Source: Oscillatoriales cyanobacterium (GTDB lineage: Bacteria; Cyanobacteriota; Cyanobacteriia; CACIAM-69d). From it: 59,037 nucleotides of DNA. Position 1 is the stretch's first letter. Each line of letters opens with the position of its first letter. Positions 28,144 through 37,084 of this stretch are shown piece by piece. The stretch lies in the NCBI GenBank assembly GCA_004292515.1, contig RDXB01000069.1, positions 1-59,037 on the forward strand, given 5' to 3'. A model generated the notes under the pieces. The model saw only the letters and a list, made by a program, of their open reading frames with translations. It did no database searches and had not been told where the DNA came from. Both the position numbers and the translations under genes were made by a program.

Positions 28144-29145
28144 ATGTTGGCCTACGGTTTGGCAATTTTGGTCGCCATTGGCAGTTTGCTGCTCTACGCG
28201 ATCGCCCTGCGCTTCCCCCAGATTTGCCGCCGCAGTGATCTGCTGTGGAGCGGTGTGGGTTTGTTCTATGGGCTGGTGTTGTGGGTCTGTGGCGATCAGT
28301 TTGTCGGGGCGTTGCTGTTGGCTCAGGGGGCGGTGGTGGCCCTGTTGGGGTGGCTGCTGTGGCAACTGCTGGCGCTGCGGGTGCAAATGGCTCGATCGCT
28401 AGATCCAGTTGGGGCCGAGAGTTTGCCCGACTTTAGGGGCTGGCTGGCCTGGGCGGCAGTGTTTCGCCCGGTCGATCCAAGCTTGTCTGGCTGGCAGGCC
28501 GTGCGCCAATCGATCGTGGGGTTTAGTCTGCTGCTGTGGATGCAGATGCAATCGGGTCGGTGGCGCTTGCCAGTTGCTTGGTCAGGGGCGATCGGTCGCG
28601 CGGCGGCCCCGTCTAGACCAGCAACTCCAGCAACTCCAACAACTCCGACCACTTCAACGGCTCCAGCACCCCCGGCCCCACCTGTGCCCGTTGCGCCCGC
28701 TACAGGGGCAACTGCTACCGTACCCCCCGTGGCCGATCCCAATGCGCCCAAGCCGGTTTATGTACGCAAAAAATATCGCCAACCAGCGATCGAGGGAATT
28801 GATACAGCACCGGTCCCGAGTCCGGCCCCGATCGCGGGTGGCGAGTCCAAGCCGGTTTACGTGCGCAAAAAATATCGCCAGTCGGCCCCAGAGCCAGAGC
28901 CAGCCGCATCACCTACGCCCGATCGCGCCCCCAATCCAGTCCCCGCGATCGAACCCGATCAAACCATGCCGGCCGATCGCCCGGCCCCGACAGTGCCCGA
29001 TCGCCCGGCCCCGCGGCCGCGGCCCCGCCCCGCTGCACCGATCCAACTCGATGGGGCCAAGCTGCCCGATGAAGTGGTGGTGGACTATGAAGAATTACCG
29101 CGCCGTTCCCCGTCGCCCCGCCGTCGTCCTGACCGCCCGAGGTAA
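28144..29145 (+). CDS. Ycf66 family membrane protein
   Basis: 333 aa. The N-terminus (MLAYGLAILVAIGSLLLYAIALRF, then LLWSGVGLFYGLVLWVCG and ALLLAQGAVVALLGWLLWQLL) contains three membrane helices in the arrangement of the Ycf66 N-terminal domain, a family of cyanobacteria and some plastid genomes whose role is unknown. A long Pro/Ala/Thr-rich cytosolic region follows, with the repeated motif KPVYVRKKYRQ at two places, typical of cyanobacterial members. AGAGGA eight bases upstream supports ATG 28144. The next gene (DUF924) starts 3 bp after its stop, so the two are cotranscribed. Confidence 0.8.
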   Translation: MLAYGLAILVAIGSLLLYAIALRFPQICRRSDLLWSGVGLFYGLVLWVCGDQFVGALLLAQGAVVALLGWLLWQLLALRVQMARSLDPVGAESLPDFRGWLAWAAVFRPVDPSLSGWQAVRQSIVGFSLLLWMQMQSGRWRLPVAWSGAIGRAAAPSRPATPATPTTPTTSTAPAPPAPPVPVAPATGATATVPPVADPNAPKPVYVRKKYRQPAIEGIDTAPVPSPAPIAGGESKPVYVRKKYRQSAPEPEPAASPTPDRAPNPVPAIEPDQTMPADRPAPTVPDRPAPRPRPRPAAPIQLDGAKLPDEVVVDYEELPRRSPSPRRRPDRPR

Positions 29146-29148
29146 TCC

Positions 29149-29730
29149 GTGACCGAATTGATTGTTGATGCGATCCTGCAATTTTGGTTTGGTTCCGTGG
29201 ATGACCCCACCTTTGGGCAGCAGCGCGACTATTGGTTTCGGAAAGATCCCGAGTTCGATCGCACCCTAGCAGACAACTTCGGGCTAGTTTACGAGCGCGC
29301 CGCGCGGGGCGAATTCGCCCCCTGGGAACAGGCCCCCCAAAGTTGCCTGGCCCTAACGATCGTTTTGGATCAATTTCCCCGCAACCTGTTTCGCAACAGT
29401 TCCCAGGCCTTTGCCACCGATGCCCAAGCCCTAGCGGTGGCCCGATCCGCCATTGATCGCGGGTTCGATCGCGAGCTGTTGCCGGTGCAGCGCTGGTTTT
29501 TCTACTTGCCCTTTGAGCACAGCGAAAGCCTGACTGATCAAGAGACCTGCCTGCGCCTCTGGGAAGATCTACGCGACGACCCCGCCAGCGCTGGGGCGAT
29601 TGAGTTTGCCCGCCGCCATTGGGAAGTTGTGGCGCGCTTCGGTCGGTTTCCCCACCGCAATGAAGTGTTGGGGCGATCGAGCAGCCCCGAGGAGCTGGCG
29701 TTTTTAGCACAACCGGGATCGCGTTTTTAG
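29149..29730 (+). CDS. DUF924 family protein
   Basis: 193 aa soluble helical protein of the DUF924 family, whose fold resembles tetratricopeptide repeats. ILQFWFG at the start, YWFRKDPEFD, LTIVLDQFPRNLFRNSSQAFATD (about 68-90) and RWFFYLPFEHSE are all hallmarks. Members are common in bacteria and eukaryotes but have no established reaction. It starts with GTG 29149, 3 bp after ycf66, so translation is probably coupled to that gene. It runs convergently with cdsA. Confidence 0.88.
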   Translation: MTELIVDAILQFWFGSVDDPTFGQQRDYWFRKDPEFDRTLADNFGLVYERAARGEFAPWEQAPQSCLALTIVLDQFPRNLFRNSSQAFATDAQALAVARSAIDRGFDRELLPVQRWFFYLPFEHSESLTDQETCLRLWEDLRDDPASAGAIEFARRHWEVVARFGRFPHRNEVLGRSSSPEELAFLAQPGSRF

Positions 29731-29764
29731 GGGCGATCGCGGCAGGTCATCCACCAGCGCACCG

Positions 29765-30739
29765 TTAGCCCACCCAGCGATCGACCAGCGGCAATAGCAT
29801 CGTGATGAAGTAGTAGACCAAGGGAGCCGTGAAGATGTAGCTATCGGCGCGATCGAGAATGCCCCCATGGCCGGGGATCAGGTTGCCCGAGTCCTTCACA
29901 CCCGCATCCCGTTTCATTAGCGATTCGATCAGGTCGCCCAGCAAACTGGCCACGCCCACCAGCAATCCCAAGGCCGGCCCGGTCACAAACCACAGGGGCC
30001 ATTGCAGATAGGCCGCGCCCAAGGTGGCCACCACTGCGCTGCCGATCGTCCCGGCCAGGGAGCCTTCAACGGTTTTCTTGGGGCTGATGTCCGAGAGCAG
30101 GGTTTTGCCCACCCATTTGCCCATGATGTAAGCGCCGATGTCTGCCGCCCAAATGCAGCAAAAGGCCAGCACCGTGACGATCAGTGCTTCGGGCCAGGTC
30201 GATAGGTTCCAAGAGGTGGGCCAGAACCCGTTCAGGGGCAATTGGGCGATCGCACCATCATCCAGCACCAGCCCCGCGCCCACCCGCAGCCGCACCCAAT
30301 AGCTGGGCAAATATCCACAGTAGAACAGGCCCATCACCGAAGCGGCGAGATCGGCGATCGAGGCCATCTTGGGCCTAAACAATAGATAGAAACAAACCAA
30401 CGTCCCAGCCACCGGCACGATCGCATCGGCCACCGACGGCATCATCGCCGAGGACACCACGATCGCCCAACAAGCGATCAATACCGTTTTGCTGGCCGGT
30501 GTTATGCCCTTGGCCCGCACCAGCGCAAAATATTCGCCTAGACCCAAATACACCAGCAGGCTGAACCCAAGGCTGAAATACCATCCCCCCAGGATCAGCA
30601 ATCCCAACGCCAACGAAATACCAACAATCGCGCTGATAATTCTTTGCCAAGGCCAACCGGCCAGGCGATTGCCCCAGCTCGGATTTGGAATCACCCGGGG
30701 AGACTTCGCCGCAGCAGAACTCGATTCACTCAAAGACAT
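29765..30739 (-). CDS. cdsA: phosphatidate cytidylyltransferase
   Basis: Makes CDP-diacylglycerol from phosphatidate and CTP at the cytoplasmic membrane, feeding phosphatidylglycerol synthesis, the only thylakoid phospholipid. It is 324 aa from ATG 30739 with about eight membrane helices. The family signature SLMKRDAGVKDSGNLIPGHGGILDRADS near the C-terminus has the Lys, Asp and His-Gly-Gly metal and substrate residues. An additional upstream extension in the same frame has no similarity and is left out. It is convergent with DUF924 and close behind nadK on the same strand, but 280 bp of repeats separate it from nadK. Confidence 0.92.
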   Translation of the reverse strand: MSLSESSSAAAKSPRVIPNPSWGNRLAGWPWQRIISAIVGISLALGLLILGGWYFSLGFSLLVYLGLGEYFALVRAKGITPASKTVLIACWAIVVSSAMMPSVADAIVPVAGTLVCFYLLFRPKMASIADLAASVMGLFYCGYLPSYWVRLRVGAGLVLDDGAIAQLPLNGFWPTSWNLSTWPEALIVTVLAFCCIWAADIGAYIMGKWVGKTLLSDISPKKTVEGSLAGTIGSAVVATLGAAYLQWPLWFVTGPALGLLVGVASLLGDLIESLMKRDAGVKDSGNLIPGHGGILDRADSYIFTAPLVYYFITMLLPLVDRWVG

Positions 30740-30870
30740 GGGACGTGACCAGCACAGGGATTGGGGCAATCAGTCGGGGGGTACTTCACCTCGCGAGCCG
30801 GGATTAAGGCGAGGCTGGGGAGAGGTTAAGTAGGCCTTAATTAAGAATAGAGTAGCCAGTCTTGCTCTAG

Positions 30871-30980
30871 AACGCCCAGATCCCTTGAATCCTTGTACTG
30901 ATGAATCCTTGTACTGAGTTGCGGTAACGCCCAGATCCCTTGAATCCTTGTACTGATGAATCCTTGTGCTGAGTTGCGGT
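30871..30980. repeat. tandem repeat, 2 x 55 bp
   Basis: Two 55-bp copies (30871-30925 and 30926-30980) beginning AACGCCCAGATCCC and ending GAGTTGCGGT, differing at a single base. Each copy itself holds the word GAATCCTTGTRCTGA twice. A partial continuation follows (TAGTACTGAGTTGC). It lies in the spacer just downstream of the nadK stop. Confidence 0.9.
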
Positions 30981-31019
30981 GTTGCTTAGTACTGAGTTGC
31001 TTGTTGCGGGGTGAATTGC

Positions 31020-31967
31020 CTAATTGCGGCCTGCCGTTCCCGAGTCGATTCTGGCTCCCGCCCACAGCAGTTTTTCGCGCAGAGTGCCGTAGTAGGAATA
31101 GTTTTCGCGCAGGATGATGAACTGGGCCACGCAGTCGGCCATCCGCACATCGATCCGCTGGCCGGGCCAAAGGGACGTGCCCAACACACCATCTGTCCAA
31201 ACTTTGGTGGCTAGTTCGTAGTCGCCTAGGGGCCAAATGCTGACTAAGCAGCGGGGGGGCAAAACGATCGGGCGGCTGGACAAACTCAGGGGACAAATGG
31301 GGGTGACGGCGATCGCATCAAGCCCCGCGTGCAAAATCGGCCCATTCGCCGACACCGTGTAGCAAGTAGAGCCGGTGGGGGTGGAAACAATTAGCCCATC
31401 GCCGTGGTAGCGATCGACGATTTCGTTGTCGATTTCCACTTCTAACAGGGCGGTCATCAGGCGATCGCTCGAAATCGGCTTAACGCAGATTTCATTCAAA
31501 GCCAAAAACGGCTCCCCCACTAGCTCTGTTCCCTTGTAGTGACCATCATCGAGGGCAGAGAGTCGCTTACCCTCAAAAACTTGCCCTTGCAGCATCATCC
31601 GCCGCTGCACTGCAAACCGATCGCCCAGCAAGCGATCCCAGACGACGGCCGAATTTTCAAACAGCTCAAATGGCTCCGTCAGAAACCCCAAGTGACCGCC
31701 TACGTTCACGGCCAAGATTGGGATCTGCTCAACGGCTAGGTGGCGCGCCGCTGCCAACACCGTGCCATCACCACCCAGCACGATCGCCAGGTCGATCGAT
31801 TGCGTCACCGAAGCCAAAAACACCGGGTAGGGATTATCTTTGGGCCCGCTGGGGCCCACCAGCGATCGCACCCCCAAGGCATCCAACTCACGGGCACAGC
31901 GATCGGCCCAAGCTTGGCTGCGAGCATCTCCGGCCTTGTAGGCAATGATGGCGCACTTTAAGTTCAT
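31020..31967 (-). CDS. nadK: NAD kinase
   Basis: Phosphorylates NAD to NADP, needed for photosynthetic NADPH. 315 aa. The NADK signature IVLGGDGTVLAAAR (GGDG) is near residue 67; VNVGGHLGFLTE and TPTGSTCYTVSANGPILH (the GSTxY-type NAD-binding block) follow. FLALNEICVKP carries the conserved NE pair. Length and motifs match one of the two NAD kinases usually found in cyanobacteria. The last few residues, next to a tandem repeat, look variable. It is the only gene of its transcript by spacing, with a nested repeat element lying between it and the alpha-amylase gene. Confidence 0.93.
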   Translation of the reverse strand: MNLKCAIIAYKAGDARSQAWADRCARELDALGVRSLVGPSGPKDNPYPVFLASVTQSIDLAIVLGGDGTVLAAARHLAVEQIPILAVNVGGHLGFLTEPFELFENSAVVWDRLLGDRFAVQRRMMLQGQVFEGKRLSALDDGHYKGTELVGEPFLALNEICVKPISSDRLMTALLEVEIDNEIVDRYHGDGLIVSTPTGSTCYTVSANGPILHAGLDAIAVTPICPLSLSSRPIVLPPRCLVSIWPLGDYELATKVWTDGVLGTSLWPGQRIDVRMADCVAQFIILRENYSYYGTLREKLLWAGARIDSGTAGRN

Positions 31968-32049
31968 GGTTTGGCAGTTCTAGAGGCTTGTGCGGGCCGG
32001 GATTGCCCACCCTACCAGCTTGCCACTATTGCTCAAAACCAGCTGATCG

Positions 32050-32274
32050 CAGGGGAATGTCGTCACTGCCTGGGGTCAGGCTGAACCAGTTGACGTTCCT
32101 CGATCCAGCCACAGTAGACAAGGGGCTTAGGGCGTGTCATCAGATGCCATTGATGGCAGATGAAACAGTGATGTTCCGTGCCCCAGTCGTCGTAACAAGG
32201 GGCTTAAGCCCCTTGCCCCCCACAATCCCGTCACGGTGGAATCAGGATTTCAAGCGATTTGACAACAGATCCTA
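32050..32274 (+). repeat. MITE-like composite: outer left half plus complete inner copy
   Basis: The outer left half (32050-32128) ends in CAAGGGGCTTA. There an intact inner element starts, TAGGGCGTGTCATCAGAT (32129), and runs through CAAGGGGCTTAAGCCCCTTG to its right end TTGACAACAGATCCTA (32274). The last CTA is also the complement of the alpha-amylase TAG stop. Bases 32119-32205 are identical to the reverse complement of 1-87. Confidence 0.85.
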
Positions 32275-33750
32275 AGCCTGCTGAATCCAAACCGACACGG
32301 AGCCACTGGAGCAACGAAATTCTCCCCAGCCCCATTCGTTGGTGTAGACCGGCTGCTTAATATGCTCGGTCAAGTCATAGAAGGTGGCATTGGGTCGGCC
32401 CGTTTCCATCCACAGGCTGGTGGGGCCGCTGTTGCTCATGATTACGGCCATGGCCAGCGGGTGGGTTGCATCGCCCAAGCGCGTCCAGCCGATCGCATTG
32501 GTTCCGTAGAAGTAGTCGTACTGCGGCCCCCAAGCGAACCGTTGACGGGCGTAGAGGAACTTGTCGATCAGCCAACTGTGATTGGCCAGCCAGATTTCGT
32601 AGTTGTTGCCATCCCGCCCACGATCGGTGTAGTGCCCGCCGTAGTAGTCGGCATAGAACACGCAGGGATAGCCCTCCCGCCGCAACAAAATCAGCGCGTA
32701 GGCCAAAGGCTTAAACCACGCTTCCACGGGTGACTCGAGGGCTTGCAGCGGTTGGCTGTCGTGGTTGTCCACAAAGGTGACGGCCAAGGACGGCTGTTGC
32801 TGCATCAGGGTATGGTCGAGGATCGTTCGCAAGTCATAGGCACTACCCATCCGACTGGCTTGGTGGAAGTTGTAGTGCAAAGGCACGTCGAACAAGGCCA
32901 TGCGTCCGTTGGTCGAGGCTAAGTAGTGGTGCAGCGCTTGTACGTCGTTTTCCCAATATTCCCCCACGGCAAAGAGGGGCTTGTGGGGACTGTGGGCCCG
33001 GACGCGATCGAGCCAGGTATTGAACAGACCCGATCGAATATGCTTCACCGCGTCCAGCCGGAACCCATCGATCGCCAACAACTCCTGAATCCATTCACCC
33101 CAGCGGCCCAACTCTTCGAGCACCTCCGGGTTGTTGCTGTCGAGGTCGCAGGCCATCAAGAAGTCGTAGTTGCCATAGCGATAGCTGACTTCCGTTTCAA
33201 AGACCTTGTTGGCCAATCGGTAGATGTTGCGATCGTTGCCATCGTCGGCATTATGGTTCACCGAGTCGAAGCAGCGGGCATCCCACTTCATGGCGGAGTA
33301 GCGATCGCCCCGGCCAGGAAAATTAAACTTCGACCAAATCCGAATTTCCCGAGCCGCTGCCGAGTCCCAATTGCGGTTGTCTTGGGCAACGGGCGTGGCT
33401 AAAACCGTTTCCGGTTCGTCTGCGCCGTTTTTGTGGTTAAACACCGTGTCTAGGTAAACTTGCAGCCCAGCGCCGTGGGCCGCTTTCACGGCGGCAACCA
33501 GTTCATCTTTTGTGCCGTACTTGGTGCGGATCGTGCCCTTTTGGTCAAATTCCCCTAAATCAAACAGGTCATAGGTGCTGTAGCCCACATCAAATCCGCT
33601 CGTGCCTTTGTAGGCCGGGGGGAGCCACAGGGCTGTGATGCCTTTTTGGGCAAGTTCGCAGGCGCGATCGCGGACTTGCTGCCAGAGCGTGCCATCTGCG
33701 GGGCAGTACCACTCGAAGTACTGCATCATTACGCCGTTAAGTTCTGCCAT
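32272..33750 (-). CDS. cytoplasmic alpha-amylase (GH13)
   Basis: An intracellular alpha-1,4-glucan hydrolase acting on glycogen or maltodextrins. 492 aa with no signal peptide, like the Bacillus/E. coli AmyA cytoplasmic class (GH13_5). MQYFEWYCPADGTLW at the start, LWLPPAYKGTSG, the VYLDTVFNHKNGADE segment with the conserved VxNH, GFRLDAVKHI with the nucleophile Asp, FAVGEYWEND with the general acid Glu and FVDNHDSQ complete the four conserved regions. The catalytic triad is therefore intact. It is monocistronic. Its TAG stop is shared with the end of an adjacent MITE-like element, so the C-terminus (VWIQQA) may have been set by that insertion. Confidence 0.92.
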   Translation of the reverse strand: MAELNGVMMQYFEWYCPADGTLWQQVRDRACELAQKGITALWLPPAYKGTSGFDVGYSTYDLFDLGEFDQKGTIRTKYGTKDELVAAVKAAHGAGLQVYLDTVFNHKNGADEPETVLATPVAQDNRNWDSAAAREIRIWSKFNFPGRGDRYSAMKWDARCFDSVNHNADDGNDRNIYRLANKVFETEVSYRYGNYDFLMACDLDSNNPEVLEELGRWGEWIQELLAIDGFRLDAVKHIRSGLFNTWLDRVRAHSPHKPLFAVGEYWENDVQALHHYLASTNGRMALFDVPLHYNFHQASRMGSAYDLRTILDHTLMQQQPSLAVTFVDNHDSQPLQALESPVEAWFKPLAYALILLRREGYPCVFYADYYGGHYTDRGRDGNNYEIWLANHSWLIDKFLYARQRFAWGPQYDYFYGTNAIGWTRLGDATHPLAMAVIMSNSGPTSLWMETGRPNATFYDLTEHIKQPVYTNEWGWGEFRCSSGSVSVWIQQA

Positions 33751-33905
33751 GACCGTGCCTGTGTTTCCTGGGCGGGCTTCCTATCCACGACTGTAGGCCG
33801 ATCGCCCGGAGGGAAGCCCGAGACTTTGCACAGACGTTGCACAAATTAAACTAGGGCAAATATTTTACCGATGGTCTTGATGCGATCGCGCCTCGATCGC
33901 GCCCC

Positions 33906-34195
33906 TAGGGCTGTTGTCATGTCCTAGCGTGAGACCGCAACGGTTGATTTTCCGTAGTCGTAACAAGGGGCTTAGGGGGTGTCATCATTTCCTGTAATGA
34001 GTCTGAAATTGTCGATTTTCCACGCCTCAATCGTCGTAACAAGGGGCTTAAGCCCCTTGCTGCCCTACGATCCGCTAACGGCAGCATCAGGGTTTCAGGC
34101 TAATTGATGACAGACCTTGAGCCCCTTGCTGCCCAACGATCCACTCACGGGGGAATTAGGCTAGGGTTGCAGGCGATTGGGCGATCGCGCCCCTA
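33906..34195 (+). repeat. MITE-like elements, one inserted inside another
   Basis: The outer element starts TAGGGCTGTTGTCATG (33906) and is split at its central CAAGGGGCTTA. A complete inner element occupies 33973-34117 (TAGGGGGTGTCATCA to TTGATGACAGACC). The outer right half then resumes with TTGAGCCCCTTGCTGCCC and runs to GCCCCTA at 34195, which is the trpD stop codon read in reverse. It shows clearly that the central TA is an insertion target. Confidence 0.85.
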
Positions 34196-35257
34196 ATCCG
34201 CCAAGAACTCCCGCAGCGCCGCCAGTTTGTCCCAGGCCGCGCCGCTAGCCAAAATTTCCTTAGCCTTGGCCACGCCCGCCGCACAGGCCGCCGCCGAGCC
34301 GATCGCCCCCTCCACAGCCCCCGCCGCTTGCAAGGCCAACGAAGCATTCAAGACCACCGCATCCCGCTGGGCCGTTGTGCCCCGTCCTTGCAAGATCGCT
34401 TGCAGAATTTCGGCATTCTCCGCCGGGGTTCCGCCCACCAGAGCCGCCGTTGGAGCCGACTCGCAACCCGCCGCCACCGGGTCAAGCACTGATCGCACCA
34501 CAGCCCCATCAGCTAACACCGCCAAATCCGTCAGATCCGCCAAGCCGCCCTCGTCTAGGCCTTCGCGCCCATGCAGGACGATCGCCCGTTGGGTGCCCAA
34601 CAGGCCCAACGCCCCCGCCATCACATCGATTAACGCTGGCTGAAACGTACCAATCACTTGCCCTGTCGGTCGCAACGGGTTCACCAACGGCCCCAACAGG
34701 TTAAACACCGTCCGTACCTTCATCGCCTGCCGAATCGGGGCCACGGCCTTCATGGCCGGATGCCAACCCGGCGCAAACAAAAACGTAATTCCCACCGCAT
34801 TCACCGCCGATCGAATCCGCGCCGGATCAGCCCCCAGGTTAATGCCCAGCGCTTCCAACACATCTGCCGATCCCGACTTGCTGGAGGCCGCCCGGTTGCC
34901 ATGCTTGGCCACGGCCACACCGGCCGCCGCCGCCACAAAGGCCACCGCCGTCGAGATATTGAAAGTGGAGGCCCCATCGCCGCCTGTGCCGCAAGTGTCG
35001 ATCAGGGGGCTGGGCAGTTCGTCACCCGCGATCGCCACCGATTGCCCCAATAACACCCGGGCCATGCCGGCCAGCTCTGCCGCCGTGACCCCCTTAGCCT
35101 GGATCGCTGCCAAAATCCCCCCCGACAGGGCCGGGGGCAGAGCCTCCGTCAGCCAGCCTTGCATCAGTTGGGCCGCTTGGTCTTGGGACAGGGATTGGCG
35201 ATCGAGCAACTGCTGCAATAGGGCGGGGCCGTTCAACTCGATGGGGGCGGAAGTCAT
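34193..35257 (-). CDS. trpD: anthranilate phosphoribosyltransferase
   Basis: Second step of tryptophan synthesis: transfers phosphoribose from PRPP to anthranilate. 354 aa, normal length. Key blocks are [20 protein letters not shown] (PRPP-binding GTGGD and the NxST motif), [23 protein letters not shown], and [17 protein letters not shown], with HGREGLDE toward the C-terminus. Other trp genes are not in the window, as usual for cyanobacteria where trp genes are scattered. Its TAG stop merges with the end of a repeat element (TAGGGGCGCGATC on the coding strand). Confidence 0.94.
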   Translation of the reverse strand: MTSAPIELNGPALLQQLLDRQSLSQDQAAQLMQGWLTEALPPALSGGILAAIQAKGVTAAELAGMARVLLGQSVAIAGDELPSPLIDTCGTGGDGASTFNISTAVAFVAAAAGVAVAKHGNRAASSKSGSADVLEALGINLGADPARIRSAVNAVGITFLFAPGWHPAMKAVAPIRQAMKVRTVFNLLGPLVNPLRPTGQVIGTFQPALIDVMAGALGLLGTQRAIVLHGREGLDEGGLADLTDLAVLADGAVVRSVLDPVAAGCESAPTAALVGGTPAENAEILQAILQGRGTTAQRDAVVLNASLALQAAGAVEGAIGSAAACAAGVAKAKEILASGAAWDKLAALREFLAD

Positions 35258-35390
35258 ATCTCGAAGCTCCAGGGCGATCGCTTGTGAAAGTCCAGTGCTA
35301 GAATACTATCCGCGCTGAAAACCCAGCCCTTTTGCAGAGCGTCTTTTGCAGGAGACTGACTCAGCAATTCGGTCTGCAACGACCACCAGC

Positions 35391-35462
35391 GCGGGTGTAG
35401 TTCAGTGGTAGAACGTCAGCTTCCCAAGCTGAATGTCGTGGGTTCGAGTCCCATCACCCGCT
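35391..35462 (+). tRNA. tRNA-Gly (CCC)
   Basis: Complete cloverleaf: acceptor GCGGGTG / CACCCGC, D arm GTTCAGTGGTAGAAC, anticodon stem TCAGC / GCTGA around the loop TTCCCAA (anticodon CCC), T arm GTGGG-TTCGAGT-CCCAT. CCA is not encoded. Confidence 0.95.
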
Positions 35463-35555
35463 TCGTTTTCGAGGTTCCGAAATGTAGACCTGTTGAGTAT
35501 TTTACCCAACAGGCTCGTTGCTTGGAGAGGGCAAAGCGATCGGTCATTGGGAGAC

Positions 35556-35702
35556 TAGGACGTGTCATCAAATGAGCTGGATTGGGGCTGGAACAAGCCA
35601 TTTTCCTAGCCCAACCGCCCTAGACAATTGGCTCAAGCCCCTTGCCCCTCACGATCAAGTAACGCCAGAATCAGGGGTTAGGGGATTTGATGACAGCCCC
35701 TA
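35556..35702 (+). repeat. MITE-like element, complete single copy
   Basis: The best isolated copy: 147 bp including TA at each end. The left end is TAGGACGTGTCATCAAAT and the reverse complement of the right end is TAGGGGCTGTCATCAAATCC, so the terminal inverted repeats match over about 18 bp. The central palindrome has decayed to GGCTCAAGCCCCTTG. Confidence 0.85.
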
Positions 35703-35703
35703 A

Positions 35704-35748
35704 CAATGGGCATTGAAGCAATGGGCATTGAAGCAATGGGCATTGAAG
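35704..35748. repeat. tandem repeat, 3 x 15 bp
   Basis: Three exact head-to-tail copies of CAATGGGCATTGAAG directly after the MITE-like element, in the spacer downstream of the zinc-binding lipoprotein gene. Confidence 0.95.
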
Positions 35749-35878
35749 TGGCTTCGAGTAGTCAAACACCCCCACAAGCCCGAATGGTTCCCGAATAGTC
35801 ACTGTGATTTAGTCCAAATTTAGTCCCGAACCTGGCTGCCTAAATCCGGCCACTTAAATCCGTAGATAGTGGTTATTG

Positions 35879-37054
35879 CTAAGGCGCGGTTTTGGGATCG
35901 CACTTGCCGCCAAGGGCGTTGACGATCGTGCAAGTGTTGCTGGTCAGCATGGTTTGGTAAGTTGCTCCTGCACTGTCCGGCGCGCCGGGCCCATCCACAA
36001 ACAGGGGCTGAGGCGCGACCTGCACGCCAGCTTCTCGGGCGACGGTCTCGATCGTTTTGGGATTGGTGGAGACTTCGGCAAAAATGGCCGGCACGCCCGC
36101 CGCCTTCACCAGTTGCACCAGTTCTGCCAAGTCACCCGGTGACGGTCGGGCCTCGGTACTGAGACCACTCAAGGCTCCTTTGACCTGGAACCCGTAGGCT
36201 TGGGCGTAGTAGCGCAGGGAGTCGTGGGTGGTGACGAGTTTGCGGCGATCGGCGGGGACGGTGGCAACTTGGCTCGTAATCCAGCGATCGAGCTGTTGGA
36301 ACTGCGCAACCATCGTGGCGGCTTGGCGGCGGTAGCGATCGGCTTGGTCAGGAACCAGGCTGGCCAGGCGATCGGTAATGACCTCGGTTAACCGCACCCC
36401 GTTTTTGGGGTCGTGCCAAATATGGGGATCTGGGGTTTGCTCGCTATCAGCGGCTTGGGGTTGGCCACCAGTGGTCTGGGCAGGCTTGGCGGGTTGGGTC
36501 GCATCCGGCTGGGTCTTGTCTTTTTGATCTTGCGCACCTGGTTTGCCCTTGGAGCCGTGGTCATGGTCGTGATCGTGGTCGTGATCATGCTCATGGTCGT
36601 GCTCGTGATCGTGGCCGGCAGTCAGGATGGGTTGGGGAACTGCTTGCTCGAACAGGGCTACTTTTGGCCCGGCACTGGGTGCGCTAGTGATGGTTTTGAG
36701 CAAGCCTCCCTCAAAGCCATAACCCCCGTAGAGCACGAGTTTGGCTGACTCGATCGCGGTGCGATCGGCTGGTGTGGGTTCGTAGGTGTGCAGATCGCGG
36801 CCCGGCTGGACTAAACAGGTTAGGTCGATGGTGTCGCCCGCAATTTGTCCTGCTAGGTCACAAATAACACCGCCACTGACGACGATGGCGGGGCGATCGC
36901 CGCTGGGGCTGGCCGTGCTGGGTGAGGACACCACCGAGGGTGTGCCACAACCGCCGAGCAAGGCTGCTAATGCTGCCAGGGCAGTCAGGGCAGCGGATTG
37001 GGCTGACTCCCCAATCGATCGAGGGCGGTCACAATGCGGGCGATCCACAATCAT
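35879..37054 (-). CDS. znuA: metal ABC transporter substrate-binding lipoprotein, ZnuA-like
   Basis: A periplasmic zinc (or manganese) binding protein of the cluster A-I/ZnuA family. From ATG 37054 it is about 391 aa: a signal peptide with lipobox LGGC, then the binding fold with GGVICDLAGQIAGDTIDLTCLV, PGRDLHTYEPTPAD (metal His), DPHIWHDPKNG, VTTHDSLRYYAQAYGFQVKG and FAEVSTNPKTIETVAREAG. A His/Asp-rich loop (HDHEHDHEHDHDHDHD) between the two halves is typical of zinc-specific members. A longer start at 37102 lies inside a perfect Fur/Zur-type palindrome and is therefore unlikely. The permease and ATPase genes are not adjacent. Zinc is inferred from the His loop; manganese is the alternative. 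Confidence 0.85.
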   Translation of the reverse strand: MIVDRPHCDRPRSIGESAQSAALTALAALAALLGGCGTPSVVSSPSTASPSGDRPAIVVSGGVICDLAGQIAGDTIDLTCLVQPGRDLHTYEPTPADRTAIESAKLVLYGGYGFEGGLLKTITSAPSAGPKVALFEQAVPQPILTAGHDHEHDHEHDHDHDHDHDHGSKGKPGAQDQKDKTQPDATQPAKPAQTTGGQPQAADSEQTPDPHIWHDPKNGVRLTEVITDRLASLVPDQADRYRRQAATMVAQFQQLDRWITSQVATVPADRRKLVTTHDSLRYYAQAYGFQVKGALSGLSTEARPSPGDLAELVQLVKAAGVPAIFAEVSTNPKTIETVAREAGVQVAPQPLFVDGPGAPDSAGATYQTMLTSNTCTIVNALGGKCDPKTAP

Positions 37055-37084
37055 TAAGGGTCTCAAAGCTGGCTTCAGCAAGAC

